The notes under the pieces are model-generated. The model was not told the origin of the DNA. It searched no databases and saw only the letters and a program-made list of their open reading frames with translations. Positions 34,889-46,389 of a DNA stretch of 64,000 nt are shown piece by piece. Source of the DNA: Emydura subglobosa (taxonomy: Eukaryota; Chordata; Testudines; Chelidae); contig ML679973.1 of assembly GCA_007922225.1 (NCBI GenBank), positions 5,990,597 to 6,054,596 on the forward strand, in the 5' to 3' direction. The position numbers were made by a program, and so were the translations under genes. How positions within the stretch are numbered: the stretch's first letter is position 1; every line of letters starts with the position of its first letter.

Positions 34889-35388
34889 ATGGGGGATGAA
34901 TTAAGGTTTTCTTTGATTTCCTGTTTGATTTAATGAGAGCGGGGAGAGGAATCCAATGTTCTTTTAACGTTTATTTCCTTTAAGGAATGAAACTGAATGA
35001 AGGTTGTAATAACTTTTTTTTTTTTTTGGTGCCTGGGAATTGTATTTTTGTGATCCTTCGGCTCCTCATTAGTGGTCATGGAGAAAGATTTGGCTGACAT
35101 AGCTTAGCATTTCTGAGCCCCTTCTCTTCTCCCCTACTTAATCTTCATCCCTCCCTTTCTTCACTGATGTATAATATTTTTGAAGTGTACCCCTTTATTA
35201 ACGCTGGCGTTACAGGGAGCCTGTCATATTAACCATCCAAACCCATTTCTCCTCCAGCAGTAATGCTGGGTTAAGAATGAGACTAGGGCGCTTAATTGAG
35301 TAATATTTAAGCACAACGTTTAAAGAGTGATTGTTTTCTTTCTTGGATTGTTTAGCGGGCTATTAACACTGGAGGAAAGGCTGTTTGA
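34889..35388. other. Unique sequence
   Basis: T13 at about 35009-35022. 35160-35360 is repeat-free and AT-rich (TTAATTGAGTAATATTTAAG). No gene recognised. Confidence 0.4.
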
Positions 35389-35646
35389 GGGTGTGTCTGC
35401 ACTGCAATAAAACCCCTGCAGATGGCCCGTGTCAGTTGACTGGGCTCCTGGGTCTGCAGGGCTAGAAAATTGTGGTGTAAACATTCAGGCTCTGGTGGAA
35501 AACCATCTCTGGAATCCTCCCCGCTCAAGGGGTCCCAGAGCTCGGACTCCAGCCTGAGTCTAAAGATCTACACCACCACTTTAAAACCCCGCAACTCAGC
35601 TGCCACAGGCCAGCTGGGGGTGTTTTATTGAGATGTAGACACACCC
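35389..35646. mobile_element. Foldback MITE, about 258 bp
   Basis: The left end GGGTGTGTCTGCACTGCAAT and the right end in reverse complement GGGTGTGTCTACATCTCAAT, each followed by AAAAC(A)CCCC, give terminal inverted repeats near 28 bp. Inner arms also pair (TTGTGGTGTAAACATTCAGG with the complement of 35540-35582). It has no coding capacity. The transposase superfamily is uncertain because I cannot see a clean target duplication. Confidence 0.75.
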
Positions 35647-35659
35647 GTATGGTCTCCAG

Positions 35660-36140
35660 TAGAGCCCTGCAACCCAACCTGAGCCTGACTGGGACCTGAC
35701 TACAAGTGTCTAGTTCGAGTTGGGATGGGTGCGAAAACGTGACCCTCCTGGGCTCGGTTCAGCTCTTCTCCCGCCCATGGAGTCAGCATGGTGGTGGCTG
35801 GATGACCCACTCTTGGTGGCCCCCATCACTTTGCAGCAGTGTGCGCGCTGTGGAGTGTGTGTGTGTCGAGGAGTTACAGTGCCTCTTGCTCCACAGCACG
35901 CACAGAGCAATAGGGGGTGATGGACAGCAGGAGCAGTGCATGCAGCCACTAGCACATGGAGGCACTGCGCTGATCCCACAGACAGAGGGAGGAGAGCTGA
36001 CCTCACTGGCAAGAGGTGGCGGTGGTGGTGCTGACTCGGGTTCAGGGGAAAGGGTCGGATTGGTCAGAAAATGTCTCAGTCTGCTCGGATCAGGTTTGGG
36101 TCTGGCTTGGGCCTAAAAATTAGGCCTGAGCAGATCTCTG
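35660..36140. mobile_element. hAT-type nonautonomous element with 8-bp TSD
   Basis: Eight bases outside each end match with one transition: GTCTCCAG (35652-35659) and GTCTTCAG (36141-36148). The left terminus is TAGAGCCCTGC and the right terminus in reverse complement is CAGAGATCTGC, fitting short hAT TIRs of the CAGAG type. The 481-bp interior codes for nothing recognisable; the 136-codon frame inside is incidental. A short (GT)n lies near 35856. Confidence 0.8.
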
Positions 36141-36379
36141 GTCTTCAGCCCAAATGACATCACTTCACAGCAAGATGCCTGCTGCCAGCCGGGGTCTCAG
36201 AAATGACACTGCTGGCTTTTATTTCCATGAGGATTCCTAATGTATTAACTCTGCTGCTGTATGATGTAAAATTGTATTAGGCATAATATACCTCTGGGGT
36301 TTCCTGTGTGCCAGAGATGTCACCTGGAAGGTGACTTTTTATAGAACTTTGGTGTAGTAAAGGGACACGGCAGCTCCAT

Positions 36380-36478
36380 GGGCCAGTAGTAAAGGATCAA
36401 ACTAGAGCTTGGGTGTCAAAGTTCCTGGGTTCTAATCATTGCTGTGCCGTTGATTCCCTCTTGGACTTGGGGTGGGTT
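36380..36478 (+). repeat. MIR/CORE-type SINE head, sense
   Basis: GGGCCAGTAGTAAAGGATCA and GTTCCTGGGTTCTAATCATTG fit the tRNA-like box A and box B region; CTTGGACTTGGGGTGGGTTC is the start of the core, after which the sequence changes. Confidence 0.6.
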
Positions 36479-36600
36479 CAAAAGGTCCCAATTTTCCCAA
36501 GTGACTTCTAGTTTTTGGTGTCTCCGTTTCTGGGTGCCTTACTTGAGACACACAGAGCCTGCATTTCCAGCCTGCTGAAGTCAGTGGAATTTGTTTGATG
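36479..36600. repeat. Old dispersed repeat fragment
   Basis: CAAAAGGTCCCAATTTTCCC, TTTCTGGGTGCCTTACTTGA and TGAAGTCAGTGGAATTTG belong to the same loose family as 11805-12010. It appears inserted in, or abutting, the SINE head. Confidence 0.4.
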
Positions 36601-38845
36601 CTCAATTCTCTCTCCGGTGAAATGCTGTGGAAGTGTTGTTTGCAAGAGCCCTTTGCCCAGAGGGCTGTGGGCACTCAACAAAAGTAAAAAATAATTCCTA
36701 AAGTCAATATCCTCAGAATGAACAGAGTCAAAAAATGACTTCCATGATAAAACAAGCAATATGTAACTCCATAGTGTTCATTTCCCCTGTCTCCCAGCCC
36801 TGCTCCAACAATACATAAGGAGACTATGTGACCATGGTAGGATCTGGATCCGGATCCAAAGCTCAGCCTTAGGGAGTGGGAAGTTGAATCCAGAGATCTG
36901 TAAAAGAAGACCAGCCTAATATAAAACTCAGACACATTTAAATCTCATTCTAATCAGTGCCGTGATCATGGTCTGGTATGTACCGAGGAGAGAGCACTCT
37001 ACAGTAACGGGCTGTCTGTCCTCATCAGATTATACTGTGAAATGGGTCCAACTGTTGCAAGACATGGGTCAGCAAGGGAGAGTCCCTTTCACAGATGGCT
37101 CCTGGGCCATTTCAAATACTCTCAGTAAGATTTCATGATAGAAACTGGTGATGACTGAGGTTGAAGAATTTTTTCTTACCCTGACCCCCTAGATGGAATG
37201 AGACAGGAGAGATGCTTCTTAAACAACATAGATTGTAACATTGGGTGACTAGTGATGGGCATGAACTAAAGCCCTGCATCTGAACTTACCCATACATTGA
37301 GGAGCTCTTATCTGAACTTCCCAACTCAGGCCCATCTCTCTAAGGTGCTAAAGAAAACCCTGGATGTGCATACCCCCCCAAAAGTAGTGGAAGTTTGGAT
37401 CTGGGTCTGATGTTTGTGTATTGTCTCCGTTTCTATAAACAGGATAGACATAGATGCTCTGTCCATTCTATTTGCTATCCCAAATCCCTGTTCTTCTTTT
37501 GACCAAATCCTAGAAGTTGCATGTCCTCAGTCTCCACATTTACCCTTGACCCTGCTGGAACCTGCCTTCTGTGGCATCCATCTAGCTACACAGCAGGCGA
37601 CTCTGTGATTACAATCAACCACAGGCAAATGAGACTGAAGAGCACGTCAGTCAGATGGATCTTTTTTCCTTTTTAATCCTGAAGAGCAGGGAGTTGGTTA
37701 CTAATGCAGTGGTGCTGGATTCTGCACTCCTGCTGGACAGTGAGGAAGGGGCAGGCAGTCCCGTTCACTGTCATGCCTGCAAGAGCTGGAAGTAAATAAA
37801 TGCAAAGCCTCCTTGTTCTCTCTTCCTCAGACGTAAGGACTTACTTAAATTGCCTATTTAAATGTTGCAGACAGCTCATATTTCAGCACTATCCAGGAAA
37901 CAGCGAATTTAAGCATTTTTAGACAATTTATCAATTTTTTCTCCAGTGGGGATGGCACGATGTCTTGTCCCAGTGGGAAATTGCTAGTAGTGCTGCTCGC
38001 AATTCACATGAGAAAGTGCTTGCAGTGCGTAATGCCAGATGCTAGTAGCCCTTCCAGTATCTATTGCTAGTAGCATTCGGTATGCTAGGCCTACTGGCCT
38101 CTGACAGAACTCACTAGTAGAGACTTCCAATGTTCGGCACTAGAGGCTGAATTCATCCCTGTGCCTATGCTGGGGCCAGTGGTTTGCATCTCCTTCATTC
38201 CAGGATGGCTTGGGACTTGTTCAGTCCCCCTCAGGCAGACCTGAGAGCTTCCAAAGTTGCACCTCAAGTGCCATGGCCCTAATATGCCTCATGTTCCTGC
38301 CCCTTCCTGCCCAGTCCCTTCTCCAGATCTGCCTCTATCTCCAGTTGGTTCACCCCAGAATGCCACCTACGACAGGAATGTGGCAGTAAAGCAGAGCTGA
38401 TAGAGCTGCTTCTATGGCTGGCAGAGGTGTGAGGATCCCAGAAGTGGGCAGGTGTGTGGCAGGTCTCATATCAGGCATACTGAAGATGAATGGTTTCAAA
38501 TCCACCTGCCAGATTACTGTAAATTGCTGACATAGCACAGAAGTGAGCCAGGCTCCTTTGAAACCATCAATACCACTTTGGGTTCTTGATGAGTTTTATG
38601 GCGGTTTGAGGAACTCCTGAAATTTGAGTAGGGAAATGGTATTCAGAGCTCCTGAGTGCCTTTAGTGGAAATGTCACTTTTCCAGCCCAGTCTCAAGAGC
38701 TCCCTAAGCGCTGCCTTACTGTGTTAAATTCTGCCTTGTTTCTGGGCACAGAGCTCTTGCGGTGTTCTTAGTGGACGTGAGGACTTTCCTATCCCAATTT
38801 AACAGGTTTATTTCATAACCACAAAACTATTCAGTAGATTGGGTC
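36601..38845. other. Mostly unique sequence
   Basis: 37254-37420 (GAACTAAAGCCCTGCATCTG, ATCTGAACTTCCCAACTCAG) may be an old dispersed repeat. In 37980-38120 the word GCTAGTAG recurs three times within 90 bases, with CACTAGTAG after it. No gene is supported. Confidence 0.35.
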
Positions 38846-39558
38846 AGAAATTTTCCAGTTAAATGTTTTTGATGGAAAACGCAATTTCTGCAAGGGAAAA
38901 TGTCAATATTGTAGAAGCTTTTTTCAATTTTCCATTGGGAAGAATGAACACACTTTGTGTGTGATATGGGTCAGTTTGGCCCAAATCAAAACATTTAGTT
39001 GGTTGAACTTACTCAAAATGTTTGTTTTGGGTCAGTTCAGTGTTAATCTGTGGCCACCTGAACTGCTACAACGCCCCATGGGAATTGTAATTTAGTTGTC
39101 TCATGCCCTCATTCTCCAATATGGGGTGAGCGCTATCTCCCATAATGCACTGTGGTCTCTCCTCTGGTTGAACTCACATGGTGCATCATGGGAGATGTAG
39201 TGTGGCTAGAGAGCCTAGCCTATAGAGGGAAGACTAGGCCACGCAAAAGCCAAATTACAACTCCTAGAAGACAGTGCACTTGCTCAGGGGGACACAGAAA
39301 TGTTTTGATGTGGTTCAATGAACTGAAATAAAACGTTTTGATTCAGGAATGTCAAACATTTCATTCCAATCAGTTATGTCTAAATGAAACATTTCAACAT
39401 TGCTGAATAAGATTTTTTTTTTTTTTTTTTTTTTAAAAGAACTTTCCATTCCATGGGAAAAAAGCCATGTTTTCACTTTTCTTCTCAATATGGGACAAAA
39501 ATAAATGTTAAAATATCGGGATTTTTCAAGGGATGGAAATTGCAGTTTTCAACCAGCC
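38846..39558. mobile_element. Long foldback (palindromic) element, about 0.7 kb
   Basis: The two halves pair along most of their length around a centre near 39165. Examples: GATGGAAAACGCAATTTC at 38871 with GGAAATTGCAGTTTTC at 39535; CATGGGAATTGTAATTTAG at 39078 with CCAAATTACAACTCCTAG at 39250; CTATCTCCCATAATGCAC at 39133 with GTGCATCATGGGAGATGTAG at 39181. T22 at 39413-39434 lies in the right arm. Such foldbacks are usually nonautonomous DNA transposons; no target duplication is clear. Confidence 0.75.
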
Positions 39559-40249
39559 TTACTACTAACCAGGTCAACTGTGGCATTCTTTGGTAGAAAG
39601 AAATCATTATGTATTTAAGCTGTAATTACCTGAAACTTGCTGTCTAGAGATTGGTGAGTAACAGTAGCCACTGAGTCTGATGTATCTTGATCCTTGACGG
39701 ACTAACATGGAGCCTGTAAGCCCTGGGAGTATGGGAACTTGGGAGCCCAGCAACGTCTGAGCGCCTGGATTCTAGCCAGGGCTTAGATCCTGGATTCAGA
39801 ACAGAGGGGCTAGATGCCCTGGGGCAGTCCTTATGGCAGGTCTGCCATGGACCCTGGAAGCCCAGGCTCACTAACAGTCCACCAGACGAGGTGGCAGGAA
39901 ACCAGGCAGTGGTCTGATGAAAACTTGCCTGTAGTTTATCAAAACCAATGCATTTCCACCATTATTTCAGTCCCCAGATAGCAGCATTTTCTGATGACAC
40001 CCTGTCCCAACCAACAGTGCTATGAACCTTCTGTAACTTGGACCCATGTGGTGGCTGGGGCTAGGAAATGAAGATAATCTCTTCCTAGCCCTGCTGTCAG
40101 TCAAACCCTTATTCCCGTAGGGGGAGGGGTTGACACCTGGCACTCTCCTGTGTAGACACTAACTGTGGACCTCCCTCTTGGCATTGCCTCATGCAGGGAG
40201 TCCGGGAAATGAAGGGTTGTGCTGCGCTTAAGGTGCTGGGATCGTATAC
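39559..40249. other. Unique sequence
   Basis: No gene or repeat recognised. Confidence 0.45.
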
Positions 40250-40485
40250 AGAAGATCTGTGATCTTCTCCTGTGGGAGCTTGGGCAGGTCACATAGGGGC
40301 CTGATATTCAGTGGGTTCAGCACCCATAATTCTAACTGAAGTGCTAATGGGTGCTAAGGCCGTATATGTCTGTGTGCCACAGTTCCCCATCTGTAAAATG
40401 GAGAGAATAATACCTCCCTACCTCAAGAATACGGAGAAGATAAAAATTTTCATTGATGTTTGGGAGGAGCTCAGATACTGCCCAG
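40250..40485 (+). repeat. MIR/CORE-type SINE, sense, split by a foldback insert
   Basis: GGGAGCTTGGGCAGGTCACA at 40275 and GCCACAGTTCCCCATCTGTA at 40376 are adjacent in the family but here are separated by about 70 bases (40295-40366). The insert, GGGGCCTGATATTCAGTGGG to GGGTGCTAAGGCC, is itself an imperfect palindrome of the foldback family. Confidence 0.7.
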
Positions 40486-40721
40486 ATGAGGGTGTTAGAA
40501 GGACCTAGCTAGCTAAGAAAGAGTATGGTGTAACCACATGGCACTGCCTTGTGTAACTAACGATCAGGTGTTTACATGTTCAGTGTAATTACTCTGCTAT
40601 GATCTGGTATTTTTATCCTGTGAATAAGGGTTTAGAAGTTAACTTTATAAGCAGCAATACAAGAAAAGAGGTTTACCTTGCAAATCTATCGTGCCCTAAA
40701 ACATTTGAGGGACCACATTGT

Positions 40722-40890
40722 ATGGCGTGGGGTAAGGCAAGTAGAAGCTGCAAGACCTGGATTCTATTCTGAGTTGTGCCGCTGAATGGTGACTGTGACC
40801 TCAAGCAAGAAATTTCTCCTTTTTTTGTGCCTGGGTTTCTCCATTATCAATGGGGATGATGATACTTTTGTAAAGCACTTTGAGGTCCAA
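40722..40890 (+). repeat. MIR/CORE-type SINE, sense
   Basis: AGACCTGGATTCTATTCTGA (box B region), GTGACCTCAAGCAAGAAATT, GTTTCTCCATTATCAATGGG and GTAAAGCACTTTGAGGTCC follow the full family order. Confidence 0.85.
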
Positions 40891-42284
40891 TATGTTGCCC
40901 CGTGGGAACAATTCTACGCCTGGGAGATGAACTGAGTGATCTGTATGTCTTTCTACATTCTATAGTTTTGAAGCTGATATAAGCCTTTTAATTTCAATAA
41001 TCTACAAGAGAAATTCAGGTGTAAAGTAGAGGACAGGAGAGCATAGGGAATGGAGTGAGTTGAATTGTATGCAACAGCAGCATACAGCATTGACAAAAAT
41101 CAGCTGAGGAGTTGATGAGACCCTGAGTTATGCACCCTTGAACTTCCTGCTGCAGAGATCTGCATGGCCTGCTATAGACTCCCCCCACCTTCATCATATC
41201 TCTGGAGCCCAATGCTCATTCTAGCTCTGAAATGCAAATTTCACTCACCCTGCCACTGCTGCCTCTGCAAAGGTTACTTCCAAGTACATATAGATAATAC
41301 TGCAGGTGCTTTTTGCAAAGGTCCTTAGATGAGATTCCTGTAATGGATTGTTTTCAATTCCAGCTACGTAGAACAAGTCTGCCTCTCGTCACAGATTTCA
41401 TATTGGTCTAAATGTCTTGAATTTGATTACCGATGTGGATTTCTTTTTCTTTGCTTTTTCGGGGGGGAGGGTGGTGGAATTGTGCAAACACTTCACCAGA
41501 CGCCTACACAACCTTGATACCAATCATGCAGGGTGAGCTGTGGGAAAATCGATATATCATTTGCCTTGGCTTTTCCAAAAGGGAGATAGTTACTGAAGTT
41601 AGAATTATATTAGCTCTATGTGTCTCTTTCACTGTCTTAAAAGGCTCCAGTATTCTAGAGTTTTGACCCAAACCTTGCAGAGTATAGTAGTGATGCTATA
41701 GACCCAAATCCAGAGAAGTGCTGTGTATCTGAAACGCCCATCGGTGTCCATCGCTGCTCAGGATTTGACCTGTTATGTTTGGAGGCATTACTGTAGGATC
41801 TTGGAGACTTGAAACAATCCTACTTGTCTTCCCTTCCCTCCCCCCCGCCACATTTGCTGACTATTTTTTCTGTTTCAAAACACAAGGAGCTCAATCATCA
41901 AGTGTGCTAGATTTCTGCTCAGTGGACCTGAAGTTTGGAAAGGAGAAGGGAAAAAGTGATGGGAATGGCCAGGGGCTGGTTTGGCCCAAGAACTTCAGGG
42001 TTGTTTTAACTTATACTCATTTGTAACAGCTCCTCTCTCACCCACTACAGATGGATCCTAAGCTGCCTACTTATAGCAACTTAAAGTCCCGCATTGCTAG
42101 AGCAGCTCAGAAGGGATTTAGCATAGGCCGCGGTCTAGTCCAATTAGTCTCTGTGTCTTGTCGTCTTCAGACTTCCTTGTCATTTAGCAGTCATAGTCTT
42201 GACATTGCTTCTTCAGGTCCCCACTACTATTTTGGTCATGTGGATGCCTCACATCTGGAGAGGGAGATAAGCATCCATTGAGCT
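40891..42284. other. Unique sequence
   Basis: No gene or repeat recognised; a G-run GGGGGGGAGGGTGG is at 41461-41474. Confidence 0.4.
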
Positions 42285-42478
42285 ATCTTCTTATCCTCCT
42301 TTAAATCCCTCCTTAAAACTCTCCTCAGCTATGATTCCTACAAAAAACATGACCGTGGTCCAGGCAGCTGGTGTGCAGAGACCACTGCCTAGCATGCCAA
42401 CCAGCACTGTCTCATTGTTTCTGTGTACTTCATGTCTGTCTGCATCCTCCTGTTGTCTCTTGCCTTATAGCTAGATTG
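42285..42478 (+). mobile_element. L2-like LINE 3' end
   Basis: AAATCCCTCCTTAAAACTCT, CTATGATTCCTACAAAAAAC, GCAGAGACCACTGCCTAGCA and CTGTCTCATTGTTTCTGTGT resemble the ORF2 terminus and 3' UTR of an L2-type LINE, the family whose tail MIR-type SINEs borrow. Decayed; no open frame. Confidence 0.6.
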
Positions 42479-42583
42479 TTATTTATTACTTGTATTATGG
42501 TAGCCTCCAGTAGCCCCAATCATGGTACTAACAGAACAAAAGAGACTATCCCCCGCCCCAAGGAGTTTACAATCACAATCAAG
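42479..42583 (-). repeat. MIR/CORE-type SINE tail, antisense
   Basis: ATTACTTGTATTATGGTAGC, CAGTAGCCCCAATCATGG and CCCAAGGAGTTTACAATCAC are the inverted tail block. It abuts the L2 end head-on. Confidence 0.75.
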
Positions 42584-43749
42584 TACATGCAAGTGCTGTG
42601 ATTTTTGGTAGTACCATACTGGTCCAATGAAGCTGATTTGGGGAGGAGCTGTCTTGTAGGACATGGGCCTGAATACATTTTATCTGTGAATAAATTTCAT
42701 CTCTGCCTAGTTCAAAGGTGTCTGAATTGTATACTTGAGTGTGTTTGTCTCTCTTCAGTTGCCCTTTCACTGCTATCAAGGACTGACTGCGGTGCCCACA
42801 GCGTTGGTCTCCCTGTGAAATGTCAACAAAAGTAATTCAACTCTTCTACTGATTTATGCCAGTTAAAAAATGTCAGGAAAGGGCTTCTTGCCATCAAAAC
42901 CTCTTTTTGTAAGAGGAGTGGGGTGGTGAGTCAGAGATCACAGATATGGAACAAACAATCAGAGCACTATAATTCAATCAAATGGTTCTGCTGGTATCAT
43001 AACCCATGAGAGCAGAGTTCTGTCCATTTAGAGATCATCAAAGTCCTGTGAGTGCGTTAAAACACACTCAGTAATCAATTAAATCTCCTCTCTCTTCCCT
43101 CCCTTTAACTTTCTCTCTTACTGTCTCCAGCTCTTTCTTCCTCTGTTTCTTTACCCTCCTCTGCTACCTATTTTTCTTCTCTTGCCATCTTTCCCCCTCT
43201 TTCTCTTCTTTTACTCCCTCTTTGCCTTCCCATTTAACATCTCACTCCTGCCTCCCTTCCTGACACCCCAGCCCAGAATAGCTGGCAGATGTATAATGAG
43301 GTTGACAGATGCTTTGTTGTTAAATGAAGGGGGCTTTTTCGTCTGTCAGTGCTGGAATGGTGTATTTCCTTTTCATTTGGGAGATCAGGAATTCATTTCA
43401 GGGGGCTGAGGAATACAGATGAGAGTTTTTCTAGCAAGCAGGTTATGGACTCCGTGTGTGTCTTTCTCTGTTGTTTCATTAGATCCATAAAGGGAATATC
43501 AGTTCAGGTGATGGGCTCATAAACACTATTAATGATTCTTAGATCTTCTTGTATCTTTCAGAAGGTGAACACATGGCTGTAGATTGCAGGCAGATGCTGT
43601 ATACGCAATGGCATAACATTATTAATTTACTGGAGGTCATGGGGGACATATCTTATGACTGGTAGGGTTGGGGTTTTTTGTTTTGTTTTTGTTCTTTGTC
43701 AGTACTTTTTATTACCTGACATTTGGGGTTCACTACCTGCACATGCTGT
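42584..43749. other. Unique sequence with a pyrimidine-rich tract
   Basis: 43080-43265 is almost entirely C/T on the plus strand (TCTCCTCTCTCTTCCCTCCC). No gene or known repeat. Confidence 0.5.
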
Positions 43750-43890
43750 TTAAATTGAACATATGGATGTGTGTGTGGTTACTGGGTAGTCATACGTGTA
43801 TGTGGTCTCTGTGTGTGGTTACTTTCTAAAATGATCATATGCATTTGTGCGTGTGGTCACTGAATAAAATGAACGTATAAATAGTGACTG
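43750..43890 (+). repeat. Degenerate tandem repeat, unit about 35-45 bp
   Basis: Units start TGGTTACTGGGTAGTCATACG, TGGTTACTTTCTAAAATGATC and TGGTCACTGAATAAAATGAAC, each preceded by a GTGTGTG or GCGTG run and containing an ATGA(A/T)C(A/G)TAT core. Confidence 0.6.
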
Positions 43891-45124
43891 GGTGTTATGG
43901 CAGTACCGTAGGTAGGGGGACAAGAGGGTTGGCGTGTGCGTGCGTTTGAGAGAGAGAGAATTGGAAATTGTTGCCTATACCCTTGATGGAACAAAGTGAG
44001 AAACAGATGTCTTTTGTGGATGAGATTTGCATTTGAGTCTAGTGAGATTTGATGTTCAGTCAAGGCCAGAGCTGTAGGGCCCAGATGGATAAGGGCACCT
44101 ATTACTGAGTGGAGAAAAAGTGCGGTGGACCGAGCCAGCCATTCAGCAAACTCTCAGCTGTAGAACAGACCACCCTTCTTACATGCTCCTTTGTGTTCAG
44201 TGTTATCCTGTCGAGCCTCTAGCATGCTGTTTCGTTTTTCCCTTTTCTGTTTACTAAAACTGTAGTAGAAACGCCCTGCACTTTCTCTGTCCATGGGTGG
44301 TGCTTATTCATCAGCCTCGCTCACCAGATCAGAACAATCAGCAATTGACCGTATGTTGGAAACAGACACACTCATTAATTTTAGGAGCCAATGTTCACTA
44401 ACCAAAATGGCTCATAAACTACCCCACGGGAGCAGGGGAAGATTGCAATTTAAAGATGTGGTGCCATCTGAGCAGAGGGACTGCTTACTTCTTCTTACCA
44501 CAGCCCCTGAATGATGATCTTGGAGTTGTTTTGCTTGCACACCAGGGTACAGTCACACAGAATTTACACGGAACCTTTCCTCCGGTCTGTGTCTATTCTC
44601 TTGACTTCGCTGCTCATTAGAGGAAGAAGGCTGCAGTTTCCTATCCAGTCAGCCATGTCAGGACAATTAAGCCATGCAGCCTCCTGGGAATTAAACCAGT
44701 CTTATGGGGATAGCAGGAGTTACTATCACTAGGTCCCCTGGCAATTAAACCACAGTCCACTTGGATGTATACTGCAGTCCCCTGAGCATCAAACTACAGT
44801 CTCTCTGGCATAGTAAGAACATCAAGTCAGAGCCACCTCACCTTATTTGAGCTATTCTGGTAGCTTTGAGTTAGAGATCTCTTTGGTGTTCCTTACACTG
44901 AAGACTTTTCCCACCCCCACATACTTCAGAACTTTTCCCTTTCAAGTTTTGGTTTTTTTGTTCTTTTGTTAAGATCATTTCTCTTCCTTCAAGCCTTTCA
45001 AAGCACTTCTGAGGATTCTCAGTCACACAAAGAACTCTTTATGGGTTGTGTTCCTAGTTGTATTCCTGGTTATTTCATATATATCCTAGGTTTTCAGCAG
45101 TAACTAGTGAGTTTTGGAGGGGAT
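43891..45124. other. Unique sequence with short degenerate repeats
   Basis: At 44659-44800 the phrase CCTGG.AATTAAACCA(C)AGTC recurs four times with irregular spacing (44659, 44682, 44735, 44779). No gene is supported. Confidence 0.4.
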
Positions 45125-45215
45125 ATCCTCAAATTTTGGGTGTTCAACCTGAAACATCTTAAAGAGGCTGAATTTCCAGAAGAGGCCTAGCCGCCAATCT
45201 CTAAAAATCAGGCCC
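45125..45215. repeat. Old dispersed repeat fragment
   Basis: CTCAAATTTTGGGTGTTCAA, CTTAAAGAGGCTGAATTTCC and AAAATCAGGCCC match the repeat family described at 11805-12010. Confidence 0.45.
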
Positions 45216-45283
45216 CCCTCAGAGACCCAAGCTGGGCATCCAGAAATGGATGAGTCTCAAAATTAAAAATGTAGAGATATATT

Positions 45284-45330
45284 TGTGTGCGTGTGTGCGT
45301 GCGTGCGTGCGTGCGTGCGCGCACGCATGC
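45284..45330. repeat. (GTGC)n microsatellite with palindromic end
   Basis: Alternating purine-pyrimidine GTGC units run into GCGCGCACGCATGC, so the 3' part is self-complementary. This pattern favours Z-DNA and slippage. Confidence 0.9.
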
Positions 45331-46389
45331 AAGTAGCTTGGAGGGGGGCTCATGAAAGAGAGACACTGAGTGGATTGTGAGAAACTGGAGTGGGTGTTGA
45401 GACACAGGGGGTGTGGGTGGGTGCGGGTGAGAGAGACACACACAGAATGACAGGTGCTTACGGGAGCTAGACCTACGTGCATGTGACGTATATATGCACA
45501 TGCATGTCCAAGGGAGAGAAAGGGGGGGAGTGGGTGGGATGTGTATATTCTATCCTGTCAGCTTTACAGCTGCAGTTGTGAAACACCTCTAATCAGCTAA
45601 TAACCAGAAAGATGTTTCCATTAAAAAACTATGCACTAAGAGAGGGGCGGAGGGGGGACTAAAAAAAACCTGTCCACATTTATTTTAATGGCGGCAGTTG
45701 GTGATCAGAGAGCTTTGACTCTTGCATGTGAACTCGTGACTGTCTGTCTGTCCTGGAGGCAGGAGAGATGTTATCTTTTAGTCTGAGGTCTCTCAGGGAA
45801 TCGCCTCCTCTCAGTTAGAAACAGTCTCTTAAAACATCAATATCCAAGATGCAAAAGAACAGAATTTGCTAAGGATTGCTGAAAGGGAAAATTAGGTGCA
45901 TGAATCTAAAGTGTTCCCCCAAAAGCTGATATTAGGGATCCAGTTAGCAATGGATGAATCTCAAACAGTTCAGTGCTTGCACATGGATTCTGTCCCCAGT
46001 CCCCAAATTCTCTTGGGTTGGCAAACTGGGCTGGGAACCTCAGAAAACCAGAAACTTCAGAGGCTCATGAACATGAGGGGAGAAAATCTGAAAGTTAATT
46101 CAACTTTTGCTGTTATGCAAGAGTTTTGCAGAAACAATCATGTAGGTTATTGTTTTATCCAACTGTTTCTTCTATTCCTCATTCTCATGCACTTTCTTGA
46201 CTGTCAGCAGTAATTGCATTCGTGGAGTGCTGGGTGAATAATTCCTAGCCCATAGAGCTAGGGTGGAAAATCAGGACTATTTTGCAAGCACCATGGCTCT
46301 TTTTAAATTTGACCATATTTGAGCCCATTATTATTTGCAAGGCTTCAAAGGTAGTCTGCATCTGCTGTGCTCCGTCAAATACATATGCT
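45331..46389. other. Unique sequence with weak noncoding candidate
   Basis: 45555-45710 is repeat-free with CAGCTTTACAGCTGCAGTTG, CTCTAATCAGCTAATAACC and TTTATTTTAATGGCGGC. No gene is supported; the 105-codon frame at 45896-46213 has no domain. Confidence 0.35.

Noticed and set aside
35706..36116. 136-codon plus-strand open frame
   Set aside because: It lies wholly inside the hAT-type nonautonomous element (35660-36140), has overlapping frames on the other strand and shows no domain.
37981..38120. Tandem array of GCTAGTAG words
   Set aside because: Only three exact copies with irregular spacing; not clearly above chance.
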